A stretch of DNA of 30,611 nucleotides, taken from positions 1-30,611 of the IMG/VR virus record IMGVR_UViG_3300034418_007081, one strand, 5' to 3'. Below the pieces are notes generated by a model. It was not told the origin of the DNA, did no database searches, and saw only the letters and a program-made list of their open reading frames with translations. Position numbers and translations under genes: made by a program. Positions 20,357-28,201 of this stretch are shown here, piece after piece. The stretch's first letter is position 1. The number at the start of each line of letters is the position of its first letter. Source of the DNA: a virus.

Positions 20357-20801
20357 TTAATCTTTTACATCCTATGTAGCCCACAGTTTCGTATCCCATA
20401 CGCTCTGTTAGTATCTTTGTTCTTTCAGGAGTCATACCATAGTCGCCTAGTAGTATTTCATCCATGTTATTTTGTTGTGCCCATTGCTCTGCTCTTTCAA
20501 CAAACACTCGCTCCCAACCGCCCCCTCTATGCTCTTCTTCAATATATAATAGGTTTACATTGGCAGCAAGATTACTACTCCAGCCTTGTGGGCCTGCAAT
20601 AGTAACACAAAAGCCTACAACATGATTGTCGATTAATAATACATCTGCTTTACACATTGGGCTTATAATAGCAGTGCGAAAATAGTTATGTGCTTGTGTT
20701 TCATTGTATGCTTGAAACTGTGCAAATCTACTTTTATCAAAATATTGTTGCCCAAGTTCTACTACTTCTCGTAAATGTTCTGCTGTAGCGTCATAAATCA
20801 T
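20337..20801 (-). CDS. GNAT-family N-acetyltransferase in the tail module
   Basis: The start at ATG 20801 (MIYDATAEHLREVVELG) is preferred because it overlaps the upstream stop (TAATG) and follows GGGAAG; a start six codons earlier is possible. The 154-residue protein shows the GNAT order: VLLIDNHVVGFCVTI strands, then VNLLYIEEEHRGGGWERVFVERAEQWA with the acetyl-CoA loop (RGGGW), and a C-terminal ERMGYETVGYIG. GNATs at this place between minor tail proteins recur in marine-type phages. The target, virion or host, is unknown. Confidence 0.82.
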   Translation of the reverse strand: MIYDATAEHLREVVELGQQYFDKSRFAQFQAYNETQAHNYFRTAIISPMCKADVLLIDNHVVGFCVTIAGPQGWSSNLAANVNLLYIEEEHRGGGWERVFVERAEQWAQQNNMDEILLGDYGMTPERTKILTERMGYETVGYIGCKRLNVDQAA

Positions 20802-21388
20802 TAGTCTGGTCTTCCCCATTTTATGTCTGCAATAGCACTTGTAGAGAACTCCATTCCTCTGTCTCCTGGAAATACTGCCTGTTGACTAGGATCGTTTGTT
20901 CTTCTGCCGGCTATGTTTTCAAAGTCATAAAACACACTACTACTTGTAACACTTATAGTTGCGTTTTTTGGTGTCTCTGATATCTTGTATCCAACAACTT
21001 CTCCGTCCCATAACATTACAGGATTGTCGATCTGGTTAAAACCTGCATCATAAAATAATCTATAGATTACTACTCTGCGATTCATATATCCATTACCGCT
21101 GTCTGCGTTCAAAAATAGGTTTGTAAATGTGGAACTGGCTGCTGTTAAAACAATATTGATTTGATTGACTCTTGCGTCGATTGTTTCGCTTACAAGGTCA
21201 AAACTAAGGAACTCACCATTAGCGGCAAAACTACCACTACCGCCTGTTGTAGTTGTAGTGGTTAAACTAAATGGTGCGTTTGTTAATCTTTGTATACCAC
21301 TGTCAAAGTGGATTTCTATGATATCACCGAAAAGGATTTGATCCTTCGCGAGTTCAGTTTGTATTGTAGAACTTAAACCGCGTGCCAT
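20801..21388 (-). CDS. Minor tail protein (DUF2163/gpL-like)
   Basis: This 195-residue protein is the second of two minor tail proteins after the tape measure. It begins MARGLSSTIQTELAKDQ, contains VVIYRLFYDAGFNQIDNPVMLWDGEVVGYKI and NATISVTSSSVFYDFE, and closes with the segment DPSQQAVFPGDRGMEF. The pattern of an early hub-like beta domain plus 'FPGD.GMEF' near the end resembles tail-hub proteins such as DUF2163/Bacteriophage BR0599-type members, in which a cysteine-rich site is common; none is visible here. Its start overlaps the preceding stop. Confidence 0.68.
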   Translation of the reverse strand: MARGLSSTIQTELAKDQILFGDIIEIHFDSGIQRLTNAPFSLTTTTTTGGSGSFAANGEFLSFDLVSETIDARVNQINIVLTAASSTFTNLFLNADSGNGYMNRRVVIYRLFYDAGFNQIDNPVMLWDGEVVGYKISETPKNATISVTSSSVFYDFENIAGRRTNDPSQQAVFPGDRGMEFSTSAIADIKWGRPD

Positions 21389-21990
21389 TATAGTGCCTCA
21401 CGAACGCTAAACTCTATACCTACCATATCTGCTAAGCCGGTGCTATATTCTTGTTGCTCATCTTCAAGGAATACAGTAAAAGGAACATTGTTGACAGTAA
21501 TAGTTTCATCATTTGCAACCTGTTGTTGCAGTTGAGGTGTAATAGCAATAGTGCCTGTGCCTGATCCACTTGTAGTAACATCTGCTGTAACCATATAAAC
21601 TTTATTATGTCCGCTAAACTTCACAAAGTCACCTGCTTTTACCAATGCAGTGCTTGTGCTTGCACCATCAAACTCTATACTTGCATCACCTGCAGTCTGT
21701 GTGTTTACTACACTAGGTGTAGATCCACTGTATCCTGTTTGTGTATTGCTGTATTCTGGTAATGTAACTGTAAAAGTTTCAAACTGTCCTTTTTGTGCAG
21801 TAAGAAATGCAAAGATAGGAGCCGCATCTGCTCTTTTCATTGGAGCGTATGAACACTCAAAACTAAAGAACTGTGCTGAACTACTTTTAACTTGTCTTCT
21901 ACCACTTACTGCAAATGTAACAATATTGGGAGTGTTGTGTTTAATGTTTACACTTCTTAGTGCTGGGCTTGTGGGTAAACTACCGCTCAT
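21388..21990 (-). CDS. Minor (distal) tail protein
   Basis: This 200-residue protein follows the tape measure gene with a TAATG overlap. It shows NIVTFAVSGRRQVKSSSAQFFSFECSYAPMKRADAAPIFAF, the 'R....GGQ.W.....Y.PM.R' type start of distal tail proteins, then KGQFETFTVTLPEYSN and a central FDGASTSTALVKAGDFVKFSGHNKVYMVT insertion. Its ending, YSTGLADMVGIEFSVREAL, is typical of such minor tail proteins. It probably forms a ring at the tail tip between tube and hub. Confidence 0.72.
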   Translation of the reverse strand: MSGSLPTSPALRSVNIKHNTPNIVTFAVSGRRQVKSSSAQFFSFECSYAPMKRADAAPIFAFLTAQKGQFETFTVTLPEYSNTQTGYSGSTPSVVNTQTAGDASIEFDGASTSTALVKAGDFVKFSGHNKVYMVTADVTTSGSGTGTIAITPQLQQQVANDETITVNNVPFTVFLEDEQQEYSTGLADMVGIEFSVREAL

Positions 21991-24209
21991 TATACCATAC
22001 TCCTATTGCCTTGGTTTTCTGTGGCTTCTCTAATAAATCCTGTGATCATTGCTTTACGCTGTATAAGCAGTTGATCAACTCCGGCAGCATCTACTGCATT
22101 GATATTAAAGTTAACATTCACAGTGCCTCCACCATTATTTAAGCCTTTGTTTGGAACGATGGTTCCACTGCCACTAGGAACAAACATTTCTGGGCCTGTT
22201 TCACCAACCATATATGGTTTGTCTTTGGTAACTGGACCACCAAACTGTCTGCCTGTGTATTGCTGACTTGCAATAGTTGCAATCTGTGCCGCACCTGCCG
22301 CAATAATAATACCTGCAAGGATTGGACCAAATATACCACCCTGTGCAAGTGCTTTTGTAACACCCTGTGCAGTGTTGATGATTGCTTCTGCCATAGCAGC
22401 CGCTTTCATTAGTTGGAATGCCTTTTTACTGTGTTGACCCAATGCTTTCAGTGCTTCCATTCCAGTGTCTTTAATGAACGAAAGTTTTTGTTCTTCACTG
22501 AACTGTGCAAAATCCATTTCAGCATATTTGCCACCTTTGAACTTGCTTAGTTGGTTATCGTAGTTTGCTTGTTGTATGCGTGTAATCTGTCTTTGGTGTT
22601 CTTGTTCAACTTTTTCTTTGAGTTTGTTATAACGCCCAGCATCCTTCATATAAAGGTTATTGAACTCTTGAAGTGTTTTTAGTCGCTCTTGGTATGCGGC
22701 TTGTTCTACTTCTACTTCAGTGCGTAGACTTGCTTCCAGTGCTTCAATGCGTTCGCGAGCCTGTTTTTGTGCTTCGTTCTCGCCTATTTTTACTGTTGTT
22801 GTAGGAGCAAGATCTGGTGCAAATGGTGTTGCACTGTCTGCTTTCTTTTGTTCTTCTCGTTGTTGTTTTTGTGCAAGTTGTAGTGCATCATATTCAGCGG
22901 CTAGATCTTTTATTCTTTTTACAAGTTTAGATTCACCCGGGTCAAATCCCAGTGTTTTTGCGCCTTCTAATAGACTTACTGTGGCATCACTAACTGCGCC
23001 TGCTACATAGTTCCAGGCTTCAATAAGTGGATTAAGTGCATCGGCAACAAACTGTCTAATAGCACCATACATTCTTCCCAGCAGTTCAGTAAAGTCACTG
23101 AACAGTCCGCGAACAACATATACAATCTTACCTAATCCAACAAAGTGATCCAACAGTGTCACTGTTGCAAAAGCAATAGCAGTGTAAGGATTTAAGAATC
23201 TTGTTATGATTGACAACAGAGTTTTGAAAGGTCCAACTACTGCTGCCAAACCAAACTTAGCAAAGTTCTTAAAACTTCTCTGAGCAATATTTGTTTTCTC
23301 GCTCATGTTTCCAGTAGCCTTTGCTGTTTTACCAATAATAGTCTGAAGGTTACTGAATACTTTTACACCAATAAGACTCAGTGCCGCATTGCGAAGCAAA
23401 TCAAAGTTATCTGCTAGAAACTTTATACTGTCGCTGGCAACTCGAATAGCATCGCCAATACCCGCACCTAACTTAGCCGCAAGTTCATCATTCTTTGCAA
23501 GAAACTCTGTTAAATCTTTGATTGCATCTTTTAGCGCAGGACTAAGTTCCTTGCCCAATGTGTAAGCAGTATTGCGTAACTGAATAACAAAGTTACTCTG
23601 CAGAATACTCAAGTTGTCAAGTTTGCTTGCAGTTGCACCACCAAAAGCCTCATCTAAACCAACAGTAAGTGCATCTGTAATCTTACGAGCACCTTCTGCA
23701 GTCTTACCAAACTCACTGATTTCTAATCTTGTAAGTCCAAGTTGTCGTTCTAGAATAGCAAATACAGGCACACCTCTGTCAGCAAGTCTGTTTAGTTCTT
23801 CCAAGCCTAAACCACCACTAACTGTTCTTGCAAACAAATCACTCATTGCTTGCAGTGTGCCTAACTGATCAGTAGTGACAGCGGCAGTATCAGTAAATGT
23901 TGTAAGCAGTTTTTCTGTAGGTTGAATACCAGCACCTGCAAGTTTGATATAACTGTTTGTTAAATCCTCAACACCAAACTGTGTGCGTGTAGCAAAACTG
24001 TTTAGGAACTTAAATGCTTGAGCACCTGTTTTGGCACTGCCAGTTACACTGTTTAGTGTATCTTCTAGATCCTCAAACTGGCTTGTGACATTGATGATAC
24101 CACGCAAAACTGCACTACCGGCTAGACCTGCAAGTGCGGCTTTAACTAACCCTAAACTTCTGTCAAACTTACGGGTGTCGAGATTTAGGGTGATTGTTTG
24201 CTCTGCCAT
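21990..24209 (-). CDS. Tail tape measure protein
   Basis: This 739-residue protein sets tail length and probably aids DNA delivery. Residues about 50-210 form the conserved tape-measure domain: DLEDTLNSVTGSAKTGAQAF, GVEDLTNSYIKLAGAGI, and GGLGLEELNRLADRGVPVF. Several hydrophobic helices follow at about 270-410, then a long charged coiled coil (about 440-580). A glycine/alanine-rich membrane stretch (LAGIIIAAGAAQIATIAS) and the frequent C-terminal FGGPVTKDKPYMVGETGPEMFVP complete it. Length predicts a tail of roughly 110 nm by the usual 0.15 nm per residue rule. It starts inside the end of the frameshifted chaperone reading. Confidence 0.94.
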   Translation of the reverse strand: MAEQTITLNLDTRKFDRSLGLVKAALAGLAGSAVLRGIINVTSQFEDLEDTLNSVTGSAKTGAQAFKFLNSFATRTQFGVEDLTNSYIKLAGAGIQPTEKLLTTFTDTAAVTTDQLGTLQAMSDLFARTVSGGLGLEELNRLADRGVPVFAILERQLGLTRLEISEFGKTAEGARKITDALTVGLDEAFGGATASKLDNLSILQSNFVIQLRNTAYTLGKELSPALKDAIKDLTEFLAKNDELAAKLGAGIGDAIRVASDSIKFLADNFDLLRNAALSLIGVKVFSNLQTIIGKTAKATGNMSEKTNIAQRSFKNFAKFGLAAVVGPFKTLLSIITRFLNPYTAIAFATVTLLDHFVGLGKIVYVVRGLFSDFTELLGRMYGAIRQFVADALNPLIEAWNYVAGAVSDATVSLLEGAKTLGFDPGESKLVKRIKDLAAEYDALQLAQKQQREEQKKADSATPFAPDLAPTTTVKIGENEAQKQARERIEALEASLRTEVEVEQAAYQERLKTLQEFNNLYMKDAGRYNKLKEKVEQEHQRQITRIQQANYDNQLSKFKGGKYAEMDFAQFSEEQKLSFIKDTGMEALKALGQHSKKAFQLMKAAAMAEAIINTAQGVTKALAQGGIFGPILAGIIIAAGAAQIATIASQQYTGRQFGGPVTKDKPYMVGETGPEMFVPSGSGTIVPNKGLNNGGGTVNVNFNINAVDAAGVDQLLIQRKAMITGFIREATENQGNRSMV

Positions 24210-24707
24210 ACGCCTGTTTTTCCTGTTCTGCTACATAATGAAAGTAAGCAAGCCAAATCTCAAGTTCTGGCATACTCATTTCCGCTACCTCTTCGAGGCT
24301 TTTTCCTAACTCTCGACCCACCTTACACAATAGTAGTAAATCTGGGTCTTGCTTTAGTTTTTTACTGTTTGTTCCACATCAAACTGATAGTCATCTTGTT
24401 CTCCATTGATTGCGGCGGCAACTTCAATAATAACTGCCGGATCAACTTCGTTTAACAATACTACTCTATCTGCTGGTTGAAACATTTTACTACCATCTTC
24501 ATTGCGACACTTTACAATCAAACTTTCCACAAGTGCTTCTGTGGTTTTGTTTTGTTGATGTAGTGTAAGCACTCTGCTTTCCTCTTTGAAACTGTTTACT
24601 TTTTTAAAATACACAGTTGTATCCCAAGATTTAACATAGAAACTTGACATTTTTTCGTCTAGTTTGTCTCTGAAGTGGTCTGTTGCTTTTTTTAGAACTG
24701 GATTCAT
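24169..24707 (-). CDS. Tail assembly chaperone, -1 frameshift fusion (G-T)
   Basis: A ribosome slipping back one base on A AAA AAC (24363-24357) would leave the 117-codon frame one codon before its stop. It would then read 62 further codons to a TAA at 24171-24169, overlapping the tape measure start at 24209. The added part contains CKVGRELGKSLEEVAEMSMPEL, EIWLAYFHYVAEQEKQAYG and ends NNHPKSRHP, like the T part of lambda gpGT, including the 'W.AYF..' segment. The heptamer is in the correct phase. Its location just upstream of the tape measure is exactly where this event is known. Confidence 0.88.
24354..24707 (-). CDS. Tail assembly chaperone, unshifted form (G)
   Basis: This 117-residue protein begins MNPVLKKATDHFRDKLDEKM and ends QFDVEQTVKN. 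It is the G-like chaperone expected between the tail tube and tape measure genes. The centre includes FKKVNSFKEESRVLTLHQQNKTTEALVESLIVKC and a C-terminal helix (DRVVLLNEVDPAVIIEVAAAI). It binds tape measure protein during tail assembly in related phages. The start overlaps the previous gene's stop (ATGA). The last codons contain the slippery heptamer. Confidence 0.85.
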   Translation of the reverse strand: MNPVLKKATDHFRDKLDEKMSSFYVKSWDTTVYFKKVNSFKEESRVLTLHQQNKTTEALVESLIVKCRNEDGSKMFQPADRVVLLNEVDPAVIIEVAAAINGEQDDYQFDVEQTVKN

Positions 24708-25003
24708 TTTAGTTTTCCTCTAAGTCGTAAACTTCTTATTGTAGGTCTAGTCATACCTTCGGGTGCTTGGCGACTATAACCGTTGTCCAATCTTCCACTG
24801 TAAGGTTTCGGATTGTTTATTACATAACTGTCGCCTTGTTTTCGTTTTGTCCAGGCCCGTTTTGCGGCTCCCGAACGAACTGGTGTGCGACTTTTTACAC
24901 CATTAAAGAGATCGGCAGCAAGGGAGTCAGCCTCTTTGTCTCGTGCTCGCTCCATTGCTAACCTTATGGCTACTGTAGATCCTACTGTAAGCCCTAATCT
25001 CAT
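24704..25003 (-). CDS. HK97 gp10-like neck / tail completion protein
   Basis: This 99-residue protein has the layout of HK97 gp10-type neck proteins: an N-terminal helix (MERARDKEADSLAADLF), then VKSRTPVRSGAAKRAWTKRK, the 'TPV.TG.ar..W' hallmark. After that come YVINNPKPYSGRLDNGYSRQ and QAPEGMTRPTI, matching 'N..PYA..LE.G.S.QAP.GM'. These motifs make the family call firm. Its place here, after the tail tube gene, is slightly later than usual in head-tail operons. Confidence 0.82.
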   Translation of the reverse strand: MRLGLTVGSTVAIRLAMERARDKEADSLAADLFNGVKSRTPVRSGAAKRAWTKRKQGDSYVINNPKPYSGRLDNGYSRQAPEGMTRPTIRSLRLRGKLK

Positions 25004-25447
25004 TTATGCTACAGGGGTAAATGTAATGTTACCACTGCCTTGTGCTGTGAATGAACCTGTAACAATACCATCAAATGAACTTGTTACACTCATACCAGTT
25101 ACAATACATGAGCCAGATAGTTTGATTTTACCTGCTCCTGTGTCACCTTCTGGATAAAGGATAATAGTTCCTGCTGGACTTGTTGAACCGTCACCAAACT
25201 GGAACTGACTAATCAACTGACTGCCTGAACCACTGATTTGTGGATCACCACTGCTTGCGCCTGCTTCTACAATAAACTCACCGCTTACTGTAAAACTGCC
25301 CAAACCGTGTGTATAGGTTCTCATTTCATCGCCCATAGCCGATGTTTCTAGTGCGTCCATAGTTGTATCCATTGTGAAACTTGTTACTTCAACTAGTGTA
25401 GTTCCACCAATCTCTAGAACGCCCTGTGTGCCGCGAATCGCTGCCAT
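25004..25447 (-). CDS. Major tail tube protein
   Basis: This 147-residue, beta-rich protein fits the tail tube family. It has GTQGVLEIGGTTLVEVTSFTMD at the start, then TTMDALETSAMGDEMRTYTHGL, a common tube-protein signature ('D.tt.dd....t...gl...t.S'). GSFTVSGEFIVEAG follows, and SGSCIVTGMSVTSSFDGIVTGSFTAQGSGNITF lies near the end. Strong ribosome-binding site GAGGAG. Position between tail terminator and chaperone genes agrees. Confidence 0.86.
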   Translation of the reverse strand: MAAIRGTQGVLEIGGTTLVEVTSFTMDTTMDALETSAMGDEMRTYTHGLGSFTVSGEFIVEAGASSGDPQISGSGSQLISQFQFGDGSTSPAGTIILYPEGDTGAGKIKLSGSCIVTGMSVTSSFDGIVTGSFTAQGSGNITFTPVA

Positions 25448-25452
25448 TTGTC

Positions 25453-25641
25453 TTACTCCTCGTCTTCAGATTTTACATCTGTCATTGTCAGCGTAACTGG
25501 TTCATCCAGCACTACTGTTTTTGTTTGTTTTTTGGGTTGATCTTCCATCATTTCCCAACCGTTTTCCAATAGAACATCTACCCTGTCTTGAGGTTTCATT
25601 CTAATCTTTCCTGAAACGATTTCTTTCATTTTAACTTTCAT
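25453..25641 (-). CDS. Small charged protein in the tail operon
   Basis: This 62-residue frame is not recognised as a family. It begins MKVKMKEIVSGKIRMKPQD, contains RVDVLLENGWEMMEDQPKKQ and ends with an acidic tail (MTDVKSEDEE). The start overlaps the preceding stop (TAATG) and it ends just before the tail tube gene. Small acidic proteins at this place may be chaperones or neck accessory proteins, which is inference from position. Confidence 0.65.
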   Translation of the reverse strand: MKVKMKEIVSGKIRMKPQDRVDVLLENGWEMMEDQPKKQTKTVVLDEPVTLTMTDVKSEDEE

Positions 25642-26072
25642 TATGTTTGTCCTCTTGTGTATTGATATAACACATTTACTACAACTGTTACCTCACCATG
25701 TGGAGGTTCTACATCGTTATTTACAGTGACTTCAACTACCTGTGTGTCGATGGCGTTACTGTCTCTGGTGACATCTGCGACAAGTGCTTCTTCAACTCTT
25801 TCCACAATGTCATTACGAAGCGTGTCAATATTACTACCGGTAACATAACAAACAATGTTATAAGTGATAGTGGCAATACGACTGCCACTGTTGCCCAAAA
25901 GACTAAGTGGGCCGCGCTCTTCCCCAGCAGTGCTGACAAAGATTGCAGGATACTGTGCTCTTGATAAGTTTTCAACATCTAAAGACTCCCTAGTTACAAA
26001 AGTTGGTTTAGGATCGCGAGCATCCTTTAAAACCTCAATAATATTTTTGGCAATAAGTTCTCGCTTGCTCAT
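25641..26072 (-). CDS. Tail terminator-like protein
   Basis: This 143-residue protein begins MSKRELIAKNIIEVLKDARD and contains LSRAQYPAIFVSTAGEERGP, a central strand set (RIATITYNIVCYVTGSN) and IDTLRNDIVERVEEALVAD. The pattern is typical of tail terminator (gpU-like/Tc) proteins: an N-terminal helix 'I...I...L', the 'P.i.v..G.E.', a central 'y.v..yv.....' and the helix 'l..li..i..aL'. It lies between the connector and the tail tube gene, where this ring is encoded. Overlaps the connector gene by ATGA. Confidence 0.76.
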   Translation of the reverse strand: MSKRELIAKNIIEVLKDARDPKPTFVTRESLDVENLSRAQYPAIFVSTAGEERGPLSLLGNSGSRIATITYNIVCYVTGSNIDTLRNDIVERVEEALVADVTRDSNAIDTQVVEVTVNNDVEPPHGEVTVVVNVLYQYTRGQT

Positions 26073-26530
26073 CTAACCAATCTCTGGTAATGAACACTGA
26101 TTTTTTCGCTGTCAGTGATTGATCCATCACCGTCATCGTCATATTCTATTCCGTCTTTGAGTATGTCTGTCCATTCACGAGCATATTCTGCACGATAAAA
26201 GTTCATCATGTTGTAGAATCTGTCTGTTTCTGGATCATGTCTACTAAGTTGTGGAAAGATGTAATAACCCAAACAATGGTAAACACTGGCTCTGGTAAAC
26301 TGACTTTCTGTTAGTTTTGTTTCATCCATTTCGATTGGATCTGCAAGTTGACTGATGTCTACTTCCGCAAGTCCATATGCTCTTCTGGGCCACCACTCAA
26401 TACGCAATGCTCTAAAGATATCCTGACGGCTCTTTTCGAACAAATCGTTAAAGTTTAGAATACCATAATCGCGGATATCCGGGACATATTCTTCAACATT
26501 GCTAATAGTAATCATATCTGCTGTTGCCAT
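26069..26530 (-). CDS. Head-tail connector protein with EF-hand-like loop
   Basis: This 153-residue protein directly follows the capsid gene and fits head-tail adaptor proteins: LNFNDLFEKSRQDIFRALRIEWWPRRAYG in the N-terminal third and TESQFTRASVYHCLGYYIFPQLS, then DRFYNMMNFYRAEYAREW. Near the C-terminus, DDDGDGSITDSE has the DxDxDGxI form of a calcium-binding loop. Such loops have been noted in connector proteins, presumably stabilising the neck. It is preceded by AAGGAA and the 26550-26573 hairpin. Confidence 0.76.
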   Translation of the reverse strand: MATADMITISNVEEYVPDIRDYGILNFNDLFEKSRQDIFRALRIEWWPRRAYGLAEVDISQLADPIEMDETKLTESQFTRASVYHCLGYYIFPQLSRHDPETDRFYNMMNFYRAEYAREWTDILKDGIEYDDDGDGSITDSEKISVHYQRLVR

Positions 26531-26549
26531 TGCTTTTCCTTGTAAAGAT

Positions 26550-26573
26550 AAGCAAGGGCCGAAGCCCTTGCTT
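26550..26573 (-). terminator. Hairpin with UUCG loop between capsid and connector genes
   Basis: Minus-strand AAGCAAGGGC-TTCG-GCCCTTGCTT forms a perfect 10-bp stem with a UUCG tetraloop. The following bases (ATCTTT) are a weak T-run, so partial termination or 3'-end protection of the capsid message is more likely than full termination. It would raise capsid output above the downstream genes. Confidence 0.7.
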
Positions 26574-26589
26574 GTATTCTACTCAACTA

Positions 26590-27438
26590 CTAGTTAAGTT
26601 GGTTCTGTGCAATGATGTGAACACCATATGTGTCTTTAAGCACTGCCTGACCTGCTGTCATTGACATAACAAGTTCAGTTGCACGAAGTGATGCGTCACG
26701 CTGTTGTTCCATGCGTGGCTCACGACCTACTGCAATACCAAGTGCATCGCGTGAGAACACGCCACATGATAGACCGTCACTACTTGAAACACCAACTAGT
26801 GAATGCTCAACTACAGTGATGCCTGCTACCTGACCAATAACGCCAGTTTGTAGTGCTTGGTTACCCACTTGTGAAAGATTTGGAATGTTGTTTCCGCCTG
26901 CTGTTGCAAGTTCTTTCTTTAGTGTGTAAGCCGCATATGGATGCACAACTGCATAATATGGACCAGGTGCATTTACCTGACGCAAGTATGCTGCTGCTTG
27001 GAACAAACTGTCAATGCTGATTCCTGTTGCATCATTGCCGATTGTTGTAGCAAATGATGGGAACAATGCAGCCATGTCTGTGTCAAACTTTTCTGCTACT
27101 GCACGACCTAGGATGTTACCAATGTCTGAAGCCACATCAAATGGGCTTGACTCTAGCATAAGGTCTGTTACAGTTGCCATTACACCAAGTTCACCAAGTG
27201 TGATAGTTACACTTTCTGGGTTGATTGCTGTGTTTGAAAGGTCTGTGCCTTCTGCAACACCTGCTGCGCTAACAGTTTGGTAAACAGGAACTTGAAAAGT
27301 CTTGCCTGCGCCGCCTGCGAGTGTGTAGTTGCGTCCTACTGCACGAGCAACTGACTGTTCTGTTGCTGTGAATAGTGCTTCTTGCAGAATGTTAGTAAAC
27401 AGTTCTGCGCCAAGGGTGGTTGTTGTTTCGTTAGCCAT
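26590..27438 (-). CDS. Major capsid protein
   Basis: This 282-residue protein follows the scaffold gene and is consistent with an HK97-fold coat protein. It has an N-terminal arm (TTLGAELFTNILQEALFTATE), VGRNYTLAGGAGKTFQVPVYQ, a P-domain helix region (SDIGNILGRAVAEKFDTDMAALF), PGPYYAVVHPYAAYTLKKE and a final AGITVVEHSLV and AVLKDTYGVHIIAQNQLN strand set. 'F.VPV......' and 'VV.P' are usual HK97-coat motifs. No protease gene is in the head module, so it is probably not cleaved by a dedicated protease. GAGGAG precedes the ATG. Confidence 0.9.
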   Translation of the reverse strand: MANETTTTLGAELFTNILQEALFTATEQSVARAVGRNYTLAGGAGKTFQVPVYQTVSAAGVAEGTDLSNTAINPESVTITLGELGVMATVTDLMLESSPFDVASDIGNILGRAVAEKFDTDMAALFPSFATTIGNDATGISIDSLFQAAAYLRQVNAPGPYYAVVHPYAAYTLKKELATAGGNNIPNLSQVGNQALQTGVIGQVAGITVVEHSLVGVSSSDGLSCGVFSRDALGIAVGREPRMEQQRDASLRATELVMSMTAGQAVLKDTYGVHIIAQNQLN

Positions 27439-27453
27439 GATATATTACTCCTC

Positions 27454-28140
27454 TTATCTGGCAGAGTCACGCTGTTTTCGCCACTCAGCATATTGCTCTC
27501 TGTGGTCTTTGCGTGACATATCTAACTTGGAAATATCTACTTTATTTCCAACTGTGTTATTTGCAGTCTGTGATTGACTGCCACTGCCTCCTGGAGTAGA
27601 AGCAACAAAGTGAGGATTACTTGTTAACCATTCACTTACATACTGATCCACTGTGAGTAGTTTTCCGTCATCTCCATAACGGGGTGCTCCATTGTCATCC
27701 ACAATCTCTACTTCACCTGTTTCAGTGAGGTTAACACGATCCTGCAGAAGTCGTGATACTTGTTGTGGGTTTACTGCTTTCTTACTGCTCGCGGCATTAA
27801 GAAGTGCACCTTCTACTTTAATACTGTGAACCTGCTTTTGTAAGTCTTGGATAACACTATCCTTCTTACCAACAGTTTCCTCGAGAATCTTTTCGAACTC
27901 GCCTCGCTGTTTTTTAGCCTCCAGTTCTTTACGCTCTTTAGCCTGAATCATGTTGTTATATTCGTCTAGATCTACATTGCTGTATCGCTTTTCGAACTTG
28001 GCACGCTCACGCTGAATACGCTCCGCAACGATTTTGTCCACATCTTCTTGACGGAACATTTTTGATTCCTCTTGAACAGGTGTTACGGGGTCCTGCTCTT
28101 GAGTATTGACCACTGGGGTCTCCAAGTCTTCACTTGTCAT
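27454..28140 (-). CDS. Capsid scaffolding protein
   Basis: This 228-residue, highly charged protein precedes the capsid gene. It has an acidic, proline-rich start (SEDLETPVVNTQEQDPVTPVQEE), then a long coiled coil (about 30-115) beginning FRQEDVDKIVAERIQRERAKF, the usual phage scaffold signature 'f.q.qvd.iv..R...er'. A C-terminal basic helix is visible (LDMSRKDHREQYAEWRKQRDSAR). It should guide capsid assembly and be removed before packaging. AAGGAG precedes ATG 28140. Confidence 0.9.
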   Translation of the reverse strand: MTSEDLETPVVNTQEQDPVTPVQEESKMFRQEDVDKIVAERIQRERAKFEKRYSNVDLDEYNNMIQAKERKELEAKKQRGEFEKILEETVGKKDSVIQDLQKQVHSIKVEGALLNAASSKKAVNPQQVSRLLQDRVNLTETGEVEIVDDNGAPRYGDDGKLLTVDQYVSEWLTSNPHFVASTPGGSGSQSQTANNTVGNKVDISKLDMSRKDHREQYAEWRKQRDSAR

Positions 28141-28201
28141 TTTTTAGTCTCCTTAAGGATTGGGTATCTTGTAAGTATTTATCGACCCGTTTTAACCGCG
28201 T

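Noticed and set aside
22139-22363. Minus-strand frame inside the tape measure gene
   Set aside because: It is wholly contained in the tape measure coding sequence in another frame, with no start signal and Gln/Leu-rich shadow composition.
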